Positions 9,695-16,744 are shown, counted from the stretch's first letter. The stretch: DNA of 24,168 nt from an uncultured Eubacteriaceae bacterium (GCA_937914785.1 CALGIV010000043.1:1-24168); one strand, 5' to 3'. The notes: generated by a model not told the origin, from the letters alone. Numbers and translations: made by a program.

Positions 9695-9708
9695 TCTATA
9701 AAATTCAA
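9680..9708 (-). promoter_or_regulatory. Promoter of the tRNA-Arg gene, embedded in a palindrome
   Basis: TTGAAT (9708-9703), 17-nt spacer, TATCAT (9685-9680). The end of the -10 box is 12 nt before the mature tRNA. The -10 box lies inside the 20-bp perfect palindrome at 9675-9694. Confidence 0.55.
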
Positions 9709-9725
9709 ATAGTTTTTTTATTATT

Positions 9726-10520
9726 TCAGGCCAACAGCATTTTGTCGCTGTTGAGCGCTTCACCGCTTTTTTGTTCGAACAGCGCGAGCAAGTCTTTAAT
9801 ACCCATTTTACGCTTTTCCTGCTCCCCAATATCGAGCAGCACACTGCCCTCGTGCATCATAATCAGACGATTGCCGTAAGTTAACGCATCCTTCATATTA
9901 TGGGTCACCATAAGCGTCGTCAACGCATTTTCACGGATGATCTCATCTGTGATCCGCATTACTGTCAACGCTGTTTTGGGGTCCAGCGCCGCCGTGTGCT
10001 CATCCAGCAGCAATAAGTCCGGTTTCTTAATCGTAGCCATCAACAATGCCAATGCCTGACGCTGCCCACCGGACAACAATCCGACTTTCTCCTTCAAACG
10101 CGTTTCAAGTCCCAGATCAAGGCGTGCTAACATCTCGCGATACAACACGCGTTCTTCGTTCCTGCGCCCTTTGCGCAACGTCCGCTTTTCGCCGCGCCGC
10201 AACGCCATTGCCATATTTTCTTCTATCGTCATCTCGGAAGCCGTGCCCATCATCGGATCCTGATACACCCTGCCGATATAGCTGGCTCTTTTATACTGCG
10301 CTTTACGCGTGATATCGACTGTACTGAGCGTAATGCGTCCGCCATCCGGCATAGCAGAGCCGGACACAACATTTAACAATGTGCTCTTACCGGCACCATT
10401 GCCACCGATCACGGTCACAAAATCGCCGTCATTGATCGTCACGTTTACACGCTGTAAGGCAATTTTTTCATTCGGGGTTTTCGGGTTAAAGACTTTTTTG
10501 ACATTGACTACTTCTAACAT
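9726..10520 (-). CDS. ABC transporter ATPase, TrpXYZ/DUF534-type importer
   Basis: 264 residues, full length for the family. It powers import by the permease and lipoprotein encoded just upstream. Visible motifs: Walker A GGNGAGKST at 39-47, Q-loop near Q87, signature LSGGQRQAL at 149-157, Walker B LLLLDEHTA at 169-177, switch His207. The start overlaps the end of the permease gene by 7 nt, with GAGAAGGA as ribosome site, so the two are translationally coupled. It is the last gene of the T-box operon. The DEHTAALDP form and the permease partner match the ATPases that go with DUF534 binding proteins. Substrate is not readable from this subunit. Confidence 0.93.
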   Translation of the reverse strand: MLEVVNVKKVFNPKTPNEKIALQRVNVTINDGDFVTVIGGNGAGKSTLLNVVSGSAMPDGGRITLSTVDITRKAQYKRASYIGRVYQDPMMGTASEMTIEENMAMALRRGEKRTLRKGRRNEERVLYREMLARLDLGLETRLKEKVGLLSGGQRQALALLMATIKKPDLLLLDEHTAALDPKTALTVMRITDEIIRENALTTLMVTHNMKDALTYGNRLIMMHEGSVLLDIGEQEKRKMGIKDLLALFEQKSGEALNSDKMLLA

Positions 10521-11413
10521 TGTTCCTTCTCACTTTTCCTGTTATTGATATTTGTCAGCACGACATCCTTGATATACGGCAGCGCCAGACATAACGCCAC
10601 GATAATCGCCGTAAACAGCTTTAAATCGTTCGGCGGCAGCCCCAACCATAAAACAAGGGCTACGATAAAGCGGTAGATCACTGCACCGACCACCACCGCG
10701 ATGATGTTGGCCAACACGCTGCGCCGACCGATCAACACTTCACCGATGATTACGGAAGCCAGGCCGATGACGATAACGCCGGTACCCATACTGATGTCGG
10801 CAAACTTTTGATACTGGCAAATTAAGCTGCCCGCCAGCGCGACAAGACCGTTGCACAGGATCAGGCCGATGGCCTTTGTCTTCTCCGTGTTTACGCCGAG
10901 CGAACGGATCATCACCTCATTATTGCCTGTCGCACGCAATGCGTAGCCAATTTCCGTATTTAAAAACGCCCACAACAATAAGACGATAATCAGCACGATA
11001 AGCAAACCGCATACAAATACCGAATAAGTTTTGGAAAGCCCAAAGGCTCTTTCAAAAATCGTAAAGACTGTCTCCTCGCGAATCAGTGCAATGTTTGCCT
11101 TGCCCATAATGTGCAAGTTGACCGACCACAACGCCGTCATCGACAGAATTCCTGCCAAAAGGCCCGGAATTTTCAATTTGTTATGCAACAACGATGTACC
11201 CCAACCAGCGGCACACCCCGCACCAAATGCCGCCAACGACGCCAAAAACGGGTTGACGCCCATCGTGATTAAAATTGCTCCAACCGATCCGCCGGTCGTA
11301 TAACTTCCTTCTACCGTCAGGTCGGAATAATTTAATACCCGATATGTCATAAACACACCCAGTGCCATAACCGACCACAATATACCATAGGTGACAGCAC
11401 CCATTATGTCCAT
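10514..11413 (-). CDS. ABC transporter permease, LivH-like, TrpXYZ/DUF534-type importer
   Basis: 299 residues, nearly all hydrophobic, with about eight or nine membrane segments. It forms the membrane channel for the adjacent ATPase and binding lipoprotein. The N-terminal stretch with TYRVLNYSDLTVEGSYTTGG is the usual beginning of the permeases that accompany DUF534 binding proteins (branched-chain permease superfamily). A GAGAGGG ribosome site stands upstream of the ATG; a second ATG three codons in is an alternative start. It is separated from the binding-protein gene by 132 nt holding a GC-rich hairpin, and overlaps the ATPase gene by 7 nt. Confidence 0.92.
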   Translation of the reverse strand: MDIMGAVTYGILWSVMALGVFMTYRVLNYSDLTVEGSYTTGGSVGAILITMGVNPFLASLAAFGAGCAAGWGTSLLHNKLKIPGLLAGILSMTALWSVNLHIMGKANIALIREETVFTIFERAFGLSKTYSVFVCGLLIVLIIVLLLWAFLNTEIGYALRATGNNEVMIRSLGVNTEKTKAIGLILCNGLVALAGSLICQYQKFADISMGTGVIVIGLASVIIGEVLIGRRSVLANIIAVVVGAVIYRFIVALVLWLGLPPNDLKLFTAIIVALCLALPYIKDVVLTNINNRKSEKEQC

Positions 11414-11487
11414 AGCCTTTACCCTCTCAGTCTGCCTTTTGCTTTATTTCCAATTTCTGTAAATTTATCTTTGCCTTGCCGGATTGA

Positions 11488-11506
11488 GGGCGGAGCAAGG
11501 CCGCCC
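11488..11506 (-). other. Intercistronic GC-rich hairpin
   Basis: GGGCGG and CCGCCC pair around a 7-nt loop in the gap between the binding-protein and permease genes. No T run follows on the minus strand, so it looks like a hairpin that protects the upstream mRNA and lets the binding protein be made in excess, rather than a full stop. The function is inferred from position. Confidence 0.5.
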
Positions 11507-11545
11507 CCAAACGAAAAAACAAAGCGTCGCGCTATTGATCATCAT

Positions 11546-12538
11546 TTATTCTTCTATTACCGTCAGCGCACGATCCAACAGGGCCTGCGGTATTTCGATG
11601 CCTAAAATATCCGCCGTCGCCTTATTGATAATCAAGTCTGTCTCCTGCAGCTTTTCAACGGGCATCGTTGCCGGCTCAGCCTCGCCCCTTAAAATTTTCG
11701 CTGCCATCAAACCCGTCTGATATCCCAGATTGTAGTAGTTCAATCCTTCGCTGGCCAGCGCGCCGCCTTCAACCATATTCGTATCGGCCACGATAATCGG
11801 CGTTTTTGTTTCTCTGCCAATCTCACCAACCGTCGCCAAGGCTGTCGCAAAGACATTGTCCGTCGGCAAATACACGGCGTCTGCTTTCGCACAGATCGTT
11901 TGCATCGCCTGCGCCACATCGTTCGTCGTATTGGCGCTCGCTTCTTCGCAGGTCAGGCCTAAAGACTCGATATACGCTTTGGCAATGTCGATTTGAATTT
12001 GTGAATTCACTTCGCCCGGGTTATATACCAGACCGATCGTCTTCGCTTCCGGCACCAGTTCAAGCAATAGATCAATCTGCGCTTCAATCGGCGTCATATC
12101 CGTCGTACCGGTCACGTTCGTTCCCGGCGCTTCGTACGACTCGACCAGCTTGGCTTCAACCAAGTCTGTAACCGCCGTAACCAAAATCGGAATATCTTCT
12201 GTCGCGCCCGCAACCGCCTGTGCCGCCGGCGTCGCAATGGCCAGAATCAAATCACATTCGTTGCTGATAAAACGCTGGCTGATCGTATTTAAATTCGCCT
12301 GATCGCCCTGCGCATTTTGCTGATCGATGGTAATATTTTCTCCATCGATAAACCCTTCATCTTTTAAGGCATCCACAAAGCCTTCGTTTGCGCTGTCCAG
12401 CGCAACGTGTTCGGCCAGTTGAATAATGCCGATACTTTTTATCTCACCATCTCCGCCGCCATTTCCGCCGCTCCCGCAGCCGGCCAGCAGACCCAGTGTC
12501 AATACTAACGTCAGTAAAATAATTGCTCCTTTTTTCAT
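11546..12538 (-). CDS. ABC substrate-binding lipoprotein, TrpX/DUF534 family
   Basis: 330 residues. The signal peptide ends in LLAGC, with Cys21 as the lipid anchor, so the protein sits on the outer face of the membrane. The mature part is the two-lobed ABC_sub_bind (DUF534) fold: an opening strand IKSIGIIQL, the LAIATPAAQA segment near 105-115, an IGLVYNPGE motif and the TPIIVADTNMVEGGALAS segment. The ribosome site AAAGGAG lies 7 nt before the ATG. It is the first gene of the operon and stands behind a T-box leader (13062-12650). Family members of the TrpXYZ type are predicted tryptophan importers; here the leader's candidate specifiers are Phe and Tyr, so phenylalanine and tyrosine, or a precursor, are my preferred substrates. 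That part is inference. Confidence 0.92.
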   Translation of the reverse strand: MKKGAIILLTLVLTLGLLAGCGSGGNGGGDGEIKSIGIIQLAEHVALDSANEGFVDALKDEGFIDGENITIDQQNAQGDQANLNTISQRFISNECDLILAIATPAAQAVAGATEDIPILVTAVTDLVEAKLVESYEAPGTNVTGTTDMTPIEAQIDLLLELVPEAKTIGLVYNPGEVNSQIQIDIAKAYIESLGLTCEEASANTTNDVAQAMQTICAKADAVYLPTDNVFATALATVGEIGRETKTPIIVADTNMVEGGALASEGLNYYNLGYQTGLMAAKILRGEAEPATMPVEKLQETDLIINKATADILGIEIPQALLDRALTVIEE

Positions 12539-12649
12539 AATGGTTCTCCTTTTCTTAACTGATTTTGATTTATGTACTGGTTTTATTCTTTCATTAATTA
12601 ACGCACGATTTTCTCGCTCAACGCCCCCCTAAAAATATAAACAAACGAT

Positions 12650-12684
12650 AAAAAAAGTCCTTTGACTATATTCAGTCAAAGGAC
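12650..12684 (-). terminator. T-box intrinsic terminator
   Basis: On the minus strand an 11-bp perfect stem (GTCCTTTGACT at 12684-12674 with its complement at 12667-12657), a 6-nt loop and seven T residues. It lies directly after the T-box sequence, about 110 nt before the lipoprotein start. Confidence 0.93.
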
Positions 12685-12690
12685 GCTATT

Positions 12691-12706
12691 CGCGTGGTAC
12701 CACCTT
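12691..12706 (-). promoter_or_regulatory. T-box sequence (tRNA acceptor-end binding site)
   Basis: AAGGTGGTACCACGCG matches the conserved T-box of antiterminators. TGGT (12702-12699) is the part expected to pair with the tRNA 3' end; its last base T calls for discriminator A. That fits tRNA-Phe and tRNA-Tyr, while bacterial tRNA-Trp normally has G at this position. Confidence 0.9.
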
Positions 12707-13068
12707 TATTCATCGATATCTCACAATACCAACCTCTTCAAGTACGCCGGAAATCCGGTTATACTCTATCGCTGTAACGTGCGAAGGGAATACGATGTAC
12801 ATCTACTTACAAAACGTGTTCAATGCCCTGCTCAAAGATGTATTTGCCCTCCGTCGCTTTTGTGCCTCTCAGCATCCGGCTACTCTCTGTTTTCGCTTAC
12901 CGGCGGCTACTTATTCTTCTCATTGCATTTATATTTGCGTTCAATGCCCTGCTCTAAGACGAATTCGTCAATCTACGCATGCGCCTCTCAGCATCCGGCT
13001 GCTCTCTGTCTTTGTAACGCTTGACGACTTTTCTTATCATTGCATTTATATTTTGATGTTTGCATTTT

Positions 13069-13096
13069 ATTATAACGCCTGACAATCATTTGTCAA
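13069..13096 (-). promoter_or_regulatory. Promoter of the T-box/ABC operon
   Basis: Consensus TTGACA (13096-13091), 16-nt spacer, consensus TATAAT (13074-13069). Predicted start is near 13062, at the beginning of the T-box leader. The -35 box overlaps an inverted repeat at 13080-13095. Confidence 0.85.
13080..13095. promoter_or_regulatory. Inverted repeat over the -35 box, possible operator
   Basis: TGACAA-N4-TTGTCA, 6-bp perfect arms, lying across the -35 box and spacer of the T-box operon promoter. It could be a repressor site adding initiation control to the tRNA control, but half of it is the -35 consensus itself, so chance is possible. Confidence 0.35.
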
Positions 13097-13231
13097 GGTC
13101 TTTTTAATAAAAATTTATTTTATCTTTTCCCCTTTGGCAGGATATTGTGCATATTACTGTATAGTAAGGCTTTTATAGTATTAATTATACGCGCGCTTTG
13201 CTCCTGTGTGCGCGAAAAACAACCGTTATGC
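13097..13231. other. Spacer between divergent promoters
   Basis: AT-rich, without a gene. It holds a small inverted repeat, TTACT-N4-AGTAA (13154-13167), and a CGCGCG-rich imperfect inverted repeat just upstream of the met promoter (about 13190-13214). Either could be a regulator site; I recognise neither. Confidence 0.4.
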
Positions 13232-13260
13232 TTGATTTTTTACAAAACACCAGATATAAT
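13232..13260 (+). promoter_or_regulatory. Promoter of metNIQ
   Basis: TTGATT (13232-13237), 17-nt spacer, TATAAT (13255-13260). The predicted start near 13267 leaves only about 30 nt before the metN ATG, so a SAM or T-box riboswitch cannot fit behind this promoter. Confidence 0.8.
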
Positions 13261-13297
13261 TATGAGTTATGAAACGCAAATGAAAAGGCGGTACGCT

Positions 13298-14320
13298 ATG
13301 ACAGAAACTGCGCCCATTATACAATTGCGTCATTTAACTAAGGTGTTTTCATCGAAGGATGATGAAGTTACGGCGTTGGATGACATCAATCTTGATATCT
13401 ATTCCGGCGAGATTTTCGGAATCATCGGGATGAGCGGCGCGGGTAAAAGCACGCTTGTACGGTGCATAAACCTTTTGGAGCGGCCCTCGTCCGGCCAGGT
13501 CATTTTCGACGGCGAGGACATCGTCACCCTTCCCACTTCCAGCCTGAATCAACGGCGCAAGCAGATGGGAATGATTTTTCAGCAGTTCAACCTGCTGATG
13601 CAGCGCACGACGTTAAGCAATGTCTGTTTTCCGATGCTGCTTGGCGGCAGCGACAAAACACAGGCTATCGAACGCGCAAAAGAATTGCTCGAAATCGTCG
13701 GCTTAAGCGATAAAGCCAACGTTTACCCGGCGCAGCTCTCCGGCGGCCAAAAACAACGCGTCGCGATTGCGCGCGCGCTGGCGACAAATCCGAAAGTGCT
13801 GTTATGCGACGAGGCGACGAGCGCGCTGGATCCGGCGACGACACAGGCGATTCTGTCGCTGCTTAAAGATATCAACCAGCGTCTAAACATCACCATCGTC
13901 ATCATTACACACGAGATGAGCGTCATCGAAAAAGTCTGCCAGCGGGTTGCGATCATCGACGACGGATGTCTGGCGGAAGTCAGCACTGTCGAAGAACTGT
14001 TCGTCAATCCAAAGTCTGCCGCGGCACGCAAGTTTATTCTGCCCAGCGAAACCGTGCTGGGCCCGATATCCAGCAATCGATATTGCCGCCTGGTCTTCAA
14101 CGGCTCCTATGCGAGCGAACCCATCATTGCGAATATGGTTATGGACTGCAAGGAAGCCGTGAGCATCCTGTACGCCGATATGAAAAGTATTGATGGCAAA
14201 ACGTTTGGTCATATGGTCTTACAACTGCCGGACGATGAGCGCAGTGCGACGAAAGTGACCAGCTACCTGAAAATGAAAGGCGTAACCGTCGAAGAGGTGG
14301 ATCATGTTAGCGAATCCTGA
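13298..14320 (+). CDS. metN: Methionine ABC transporter ATPase MetN
   Basis: 340 residues from the ATG at 13298, chosen because AAGGCGG lies 7 nt upstream and because upstream starts fall before or too close to the promoter. It hydrolyses ATP to drive D/L-methionine import with MetI and MetQ. Motifs: Walker A GMSGAGKS at 44-51, Q-loop MIFQQFNLL near 92-100, signature LSGGQKQR at 147-154, Walker B VLLCDEAT near 167-174, switch His205. The C-terminal part, about 260-335, is the NIL ligand-binding domain, through which methionine feedback-inhibits these transporters. The stop overlaps the metI start by 17 nt. Close relatives could carry other substrates, but ATPase with NIL plus MetI plus MetQ makes methionine the best call. 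Confidence 0.95.
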   Translation: MTETAPIIQLRHLTKVFSSKDDEVTALDDINLDIYSGEIFGIIGMSGAGKSTLVRCINLLERPSSGQVIFDGEDIVTLPTSSLNQRRKQMGMIFQQFNLLMQRTTLSNVCFPMLLGGSDKTQAIERAKELLEIVGLSDKANVYPAQLSGGQKQRVAIARALATNPKVLLCDEATSALDPATTQAILSLLKDINQRLNITIVIITHEMSVIEKVCQRVAIIDDGCLAEVSTVEELFVNPKSAAARKFILPSETVLGPISSNRYCRLVFNGSYASEPIIANMVMDCKEAVSILYADMKSIDGKTFGHMVLQLPDDERSATKVTSYLKMKGVTVEEVDHVSES

Positions 14321-14966
14321 AGTTTGGACGATGATTTTCAAAGGTTCCTGGGCGACGATTTACATGACGCTGATTTCAACGGTATTGGCCTATGTGATCG
14401 GCCTGCCGCTCGGCATCATCTTAGTCGTCACCGACAAAAAAGGTATCCATCCCATCCGTCCGCTGAACCTCATTTTAAACATCATCGTCAACATTATGCG
14501 TTCTATTCCGTTTTTGATTTTGATGATCGCCATTATCCCGTTTACGCGTGCGGTCGTCGGCTCCGCAATCGGTGAGAAAGCAACCATCGTCGCACTCGTC
14601 GTTTCTGCCGCACCGTTTATCGCCCGGATGGTAGAATCCTCTTTAAAGGAAGTCGATGCCGGCGTCATTGAAGCCGCACAGTCGATGGGCGCTTCGACGA
14701 TGCAAATCATCTCAAGGGTCTTTCTCAGCGAAGCATTACCCAGCTTAATCAATGGTGCAGCGATCTCGATTACGACAATTTTAGGATATTCCGCTATGGC
14801 CGGTATTGTCGGCGGTACGGGTCTTGGTGCAATTGCCATCAATTATGGCTACCATCGCTATAAGGGCGATGTGATGTGGGTCTGTGTTGCGTTCCTCGTT
14901 ATTATCGTGCAAGTTCTACAGGAAATCGGTATGTGGTTTGCGCGCAAAAGCGACAAACGCATTTAA
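14304..14966 (+). CDS. metI: Methionine ABC transporter permease MetI
   Basis: 220 residues, the usual length. About five membrane segments and the cytoplasmic coupling motif EAAQSMGAS at 123-131, through which it contacts MetN. GAGGTG lies 5 nt before the ATG, inside the end of metN, so translation is coupled. The final segment GYSAMAGIVGGTGLGAIA is typical of MetI. Confidence 0.95.
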   Translation: MLANPEVWTMIFKGSWATIYMTLISTVLAYVIGLPLGIILVVTDKKGIHPIRPLNLILNIIVNIMRSIPFLILMIAIIPFTRAVVGSAIGEKATIVALVVSAAPFIARMVESSLKEVDAGVIEAAQSMGASTMQIISRVFLSEALPSLINGAAISITTILGYSAMAGIVGGTGLGAIAINYGYHRYKGDVMWVCVAFLVIIVQVLQEIGMWFARKSDKRI

Positions 14967-15004
14967 ATAGATAAATGAAAAAATCAAGAAAGCGAAGTGA
15001 AAAA

Positions 15005-15835
15005 ATGAAAAAAATCACGACTATTTTGTTAATTCTGCTGCTCACAGCAGCGCTGTTTGCCGGCTGTGGCACCACTGATGATGGCGGCGACGATCAGAAT
15101 GATTTAACAACGATCAAGGTAGGCGCCTCACCGACGCCGCATGCAGAAATCCTTGCCGTCGTCAAAGATATGATGGCGGAAAAGGGTTATGCACTGGACA
15201 TTGTAGAATTTACCGACTACGTACAGCCAAATCTGGCACTTGACAGCGGAGAGATCGATGCGAACTACTTCCAGCACCAGCCGTATCTCGACACGATGAA
15301 CGAAGAACGCGGACTCGACCTGGTATCCGTCGCTGCAGTTCACTACGAACCCTTCGGTATTTATGCAGGTAAAACGGCCACCATTGAAGAGCTTGCCGAC
15401 GGCGCATCCATTTCCGTGCCGAACGACGGCTCAAACGAAGCACGTGCACTGTTGCTTTTAGAAGCACAGGGGCTTATCAAGTTAAATCCGGACGCCGGTA
15501 TGAACGCGACGGTGCTCGATATCACAGAGAATCCCAAGAATATCAAAATCGTTGAAATGGAAGCTGCACAACTTGCCCGTACGCTTGAAGACGTCGATTT
15601 AGCCGTCATCAACGGCAACTACGCCATCCAGGCCGGTATGAATGCGACGACCGATGCACTGGCCATCGAATCACAGGATTCTACTGCTGCGACGACATTT
15701 GCAAACATTCTTGTTGTCAAAGCCGGCAATGAAGAAGACGCCGGTATTAAAGCCCTGATCGAATGTCTGATGAGCGATGAAGTAAAAAGCTTTATCGACT
15801 CTACATACGACGGCGCCGTTGTGCCGATGTTTTAA
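15005..15835 (+). CDS. metQ: Methionine-binding lipoprotein MetQ
   Basis: 276 residues from the ATG at 15005. An in-frame ATG at 14975 would add ten charged residues before a normal lipoprotein signal and has no ribosome site; GAAGTG stands before the chosen start. The signal ends LFAGC with Cys21 as lipid anchor. The mature protein has NLPA/MetQ family marks: KVGASPTPHAEIL, then EFTDYVQPNLALDSGEIDAN, YFQHQPYLD, VPNDGSNEARALLLL and NGNYAIQAG. It binds methionine outside the membrane and hands it to MetI. Last gene of the operon, 38 nt after metI, ending in a strong terminator. Confidence 0.95.
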   Translation: MKKITTILLILLLTAALFAGCGTTDDGGDDQNDLTTIKVGASPTPHAEILAVVKDMMAEKGYALDIVEFTDYVQPNLALDSGEIDANYFQHQPYLDTMNEERGLDLVSVAAVHYEPFGIYAGKTATIEELADGASISVPNDGSNEARALLLLEAQGLIKLNPDAGMNATVLDITENPKNIKIVEMEAAQLARTLEDVDLAVINGNYAIQAGMNATTDALAIESQDSTAATTFANILVVKAGNEEDAGIKALIECLMSDEVKSFIDSTYDGAVVPMF

Positions 15836-15880
15836 TGATGTGTTCAATTTATCGAAATAAATAGAACAGCCCAACCCGCA

Positions 15881-15907
15881 AAAAACCGACTATAGCGTCG
15901 GTTTTTT
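15881..15907 (+). terminator. Bidirectional terminator after metQ
   Basis: ACCGAC and GTCGGT pair around a 6-nt loop, with A residues before and T residues after, so it can work on both strands. It ends metNIQ and would also end anything read from the right on the minus strand. Confidence 0.9.
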
Positions 15908-15931
15908 GTTGCCCGGATGACTTATATCATC

Positions 15932-16198
15932 CTACAAAAAATTAACTTTATTTCCCAAATACATTTCCCACATCTTTGATATTCTCCTGAAAAAGCCCAT
16001 TCTGCCAACAGTACAATAAAGCAAAAAAACAGGCCGAGCACTATCCAAGCTATCCGGTAAAATAACATTGAATTGTTTCTACCATATAATGGCCAGAACC
16101 ATCCTTCTTATAATAACTTACAGCCTCTCGCGCAACATCTTAAAAAATGCTTGAAAACCCTTATCCAGCCAATTAAAATATAAAGACAACTCAAACAT
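15932..16198 (-). pseudogene. Possible frameshifted gene remnant, function unknown
   Basis: On the minus strand three short open stretches in different frames follow one another. The first starts with an ATG at 16198 and stops at 16118 (26 codons, ends FFKMLRERL). The second covers about 16117-16050 (AREAVSYYKKDGSGHYMVET). The third runs to 15932 (includes MGFFRRISKMWEMYLG). Joined, they read like parts of one soluble protein of about 85 residues, and the run ends next to a bidirectional terminator, as a convergent gene would. No ribosome site precedes the ATG, and the region overlaps the yjdF promoter. I do not recognise the family; chance is quite possible. Confidence 0.22.
16151..16179 (+). 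promoter_or_regulatory. Promoter of yjdF
   Basis: TTGAAA (16151-16156), 17-nt spacer, TAAAAT (16174-16179). Predicted start near 16187 gives a leader of about 124 nt. Confidence 0.65.
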
Positions 16199-16310
16199 CG
16201 CAAAGAAAAAAACACAGTTCCGGTTGGTAGTCCGGGCACAGCTTCAGACTGTCAGTAACCTGCCTCCTTGGTTGTCCATTCTTTGTCATCCGAATAAGGA
16301 GGTATTTGTT
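16187..16310 (+). ncRNA. Structured yjdF leader, candidate yjdF-type riboswitch
   Basis: Visible pairings: ACAGT (16214-16218) with ACTGT (16248-16252); inside it CCGG (16220-16223) with CCGG (16232-16235); then AACC (16257-16260) with GGTT (16270-16273), enclosing a 9-nt loop. That loop contains CCTCCTT (16263-16269), the exact complement of the ribosome site AAGGAGG (16296-16302). So the leader can hide or release the ribosome site. yjdF genes of Firmicutes are known to be preceded by an azaaromatic-sensing riboswitch that acts on translation, and this leader is in the right place with about the right size. I matched context and folding, not the published consensus. Confidence 0.7.
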
Positions 16311-16730
16311 ATGCAAAAAATCGAAAGTACGCTGACAGTATTTTTTGAAGGGCCATTTTGGGTGGGTGTTTATAAACGCATCTCAGACAAAAAAATGGAA
16401 GCCTGTAAAATCACCTTTGGCGCCGAGCCAAAGGATTATGAGGTCTACGAGTTTCTATTGCAAAACTGGCACAAACTACGGTTTAGCCCGCCGATTGATG
16501 CCGATAGCAAACGACAGGCAAAGATCAACCCTAAACGGATGCAGCGCCGGATTCAAAAACAGCTTCACACTCAAAGAATTGAAACAAAATCTCAACAGGC
16601 GCTAAAGCTGCAACAGGAAGAAAACAAGCGCATCCGTAAAGAAAAAGACCGTCGACAAAAAGAAGAAGAAAAACAGCGTAAGTTTGAACTGCAACAAAAA
16701 AAACGCAAGAACAAGCACAAAGGCAGATAA
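16311..16730 (+). CDS. yjdF: YjdF family protein (DUF2992)
   Basis: 139 residues from the ATG at 16311, which has AAGGAGG 8 nt upstream; the frame is open further back but that part is leader RNA. The first 60 or so residues, beginning STLTVFFEGPFWVGVYKR and continuing with KITFGAEPKDYEVYEFLL, are the conserved YjdF domain. From about residue 65 on it is a Lys/Arg/Glu/Gln-rich, probably coiled-coil tail ending in a basic patch (KKRKNKHKGR). The biochemical role of YjdF is not established; in Bacillus its riboswitch senses azaaromatic compounds, which suggests a part in handling toxic aromatic molecules. Single gene, own promoter and terminator. Confidence 0.85.
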   Translation: MQKIESTLTVFFEGPFWVGVYKRISDKKMEACKITFGAEPKDYEVYEFLLQNWHKLRFSPPIDADSKRQAKINPKRMQRRIQKQLHTQRIETKSQQALKLQQEENKRIRKEKDRRQKEEEKQRKFELQQKKRKNKHKGR

Positions 16731-16744
16731 TTGCCTCTGTGCTT
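16713..16744 (+). terminator. Terminator overlapping the end of yjdF
   Basis: AAGCACA-A-AGGCA (16713-16725) pairs with TGCCT-C-TGTGCTT (16732-16744): 12 pairs with one A-C mismatch, then CATTTT. The stop codon is in the loop. The T tail is short. Confidence 0.65.

Larger units (their letters stand above)
12650..13062 (-). ncRNA. T-box leader with two tandem Stem I domains
   Basis: Unit 1 (13053-12939) and unit 2 (12936-12818) are divergent copies at a period of about 117 nt. Both begin AAATATAAATGCAATGA, carry AGAGAG, share AGCCGGATGCTGAGAGGC (Stem I terminal loop region) and end GAGCAGGGCATTGAAC. Lower stems pair as CAATG/CATTG. In unit 1 CGTCAA (13026-13021) pairs with TTGACG (12971-12966). 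The two copies are 2 nt apart, so only unit 2 is followed by the linker (with CCGG...CCGG hairpin), T-box sequence and terminator. At equal distance (6 nt) before the shared GAGCAGGG, unit 1 has TTC (12963-12961) and unit 2 TAC (12842-12840), each preceded by AA and followed by a purine, as specifier codons usually are. The leader controls the ABC operon by tRNA-dependent antitermination. The specifier reading is inference; T-box identity is firm. Confidence 0.9.

Noticed and set aside
12818..13053. Direct repeats as a CRISPR array or mobile-element remnant
   Set aside because: Only two units, each with conserved T-box Stem I words; the same period continues neither left nor right.
12650..13062. 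Tryptophan T-box
   Set aside because: No TGG stands at the shared specifier position and the T-box variable base T does not suit the usual G73 of tRNA-Trp.
12662..13082. Plus-strand frames of 95-120 codons over the T-box leader
   Set aside because: They contain the duplicated Stem I units and the terminator read backwards; the RNA explains the sequence.
13097..13297. SAM or Met T-box riboswitch before metN
   Set aside because: The strong promoter leaves only about 30 nt of leader, and no S-box or T-box words are present on the plus strand here.
13145..13297. Longer N-terminus for MetN (start at 13145)
   Set aside because: It would span the promoter and has no ribosome site; the ATG at 13298 has one.
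16224..16310. Longer N-terminus for YjdF
   Set aside because: The upstream part is the structured leader, and AAGGAGG marks the ATG at 16311.
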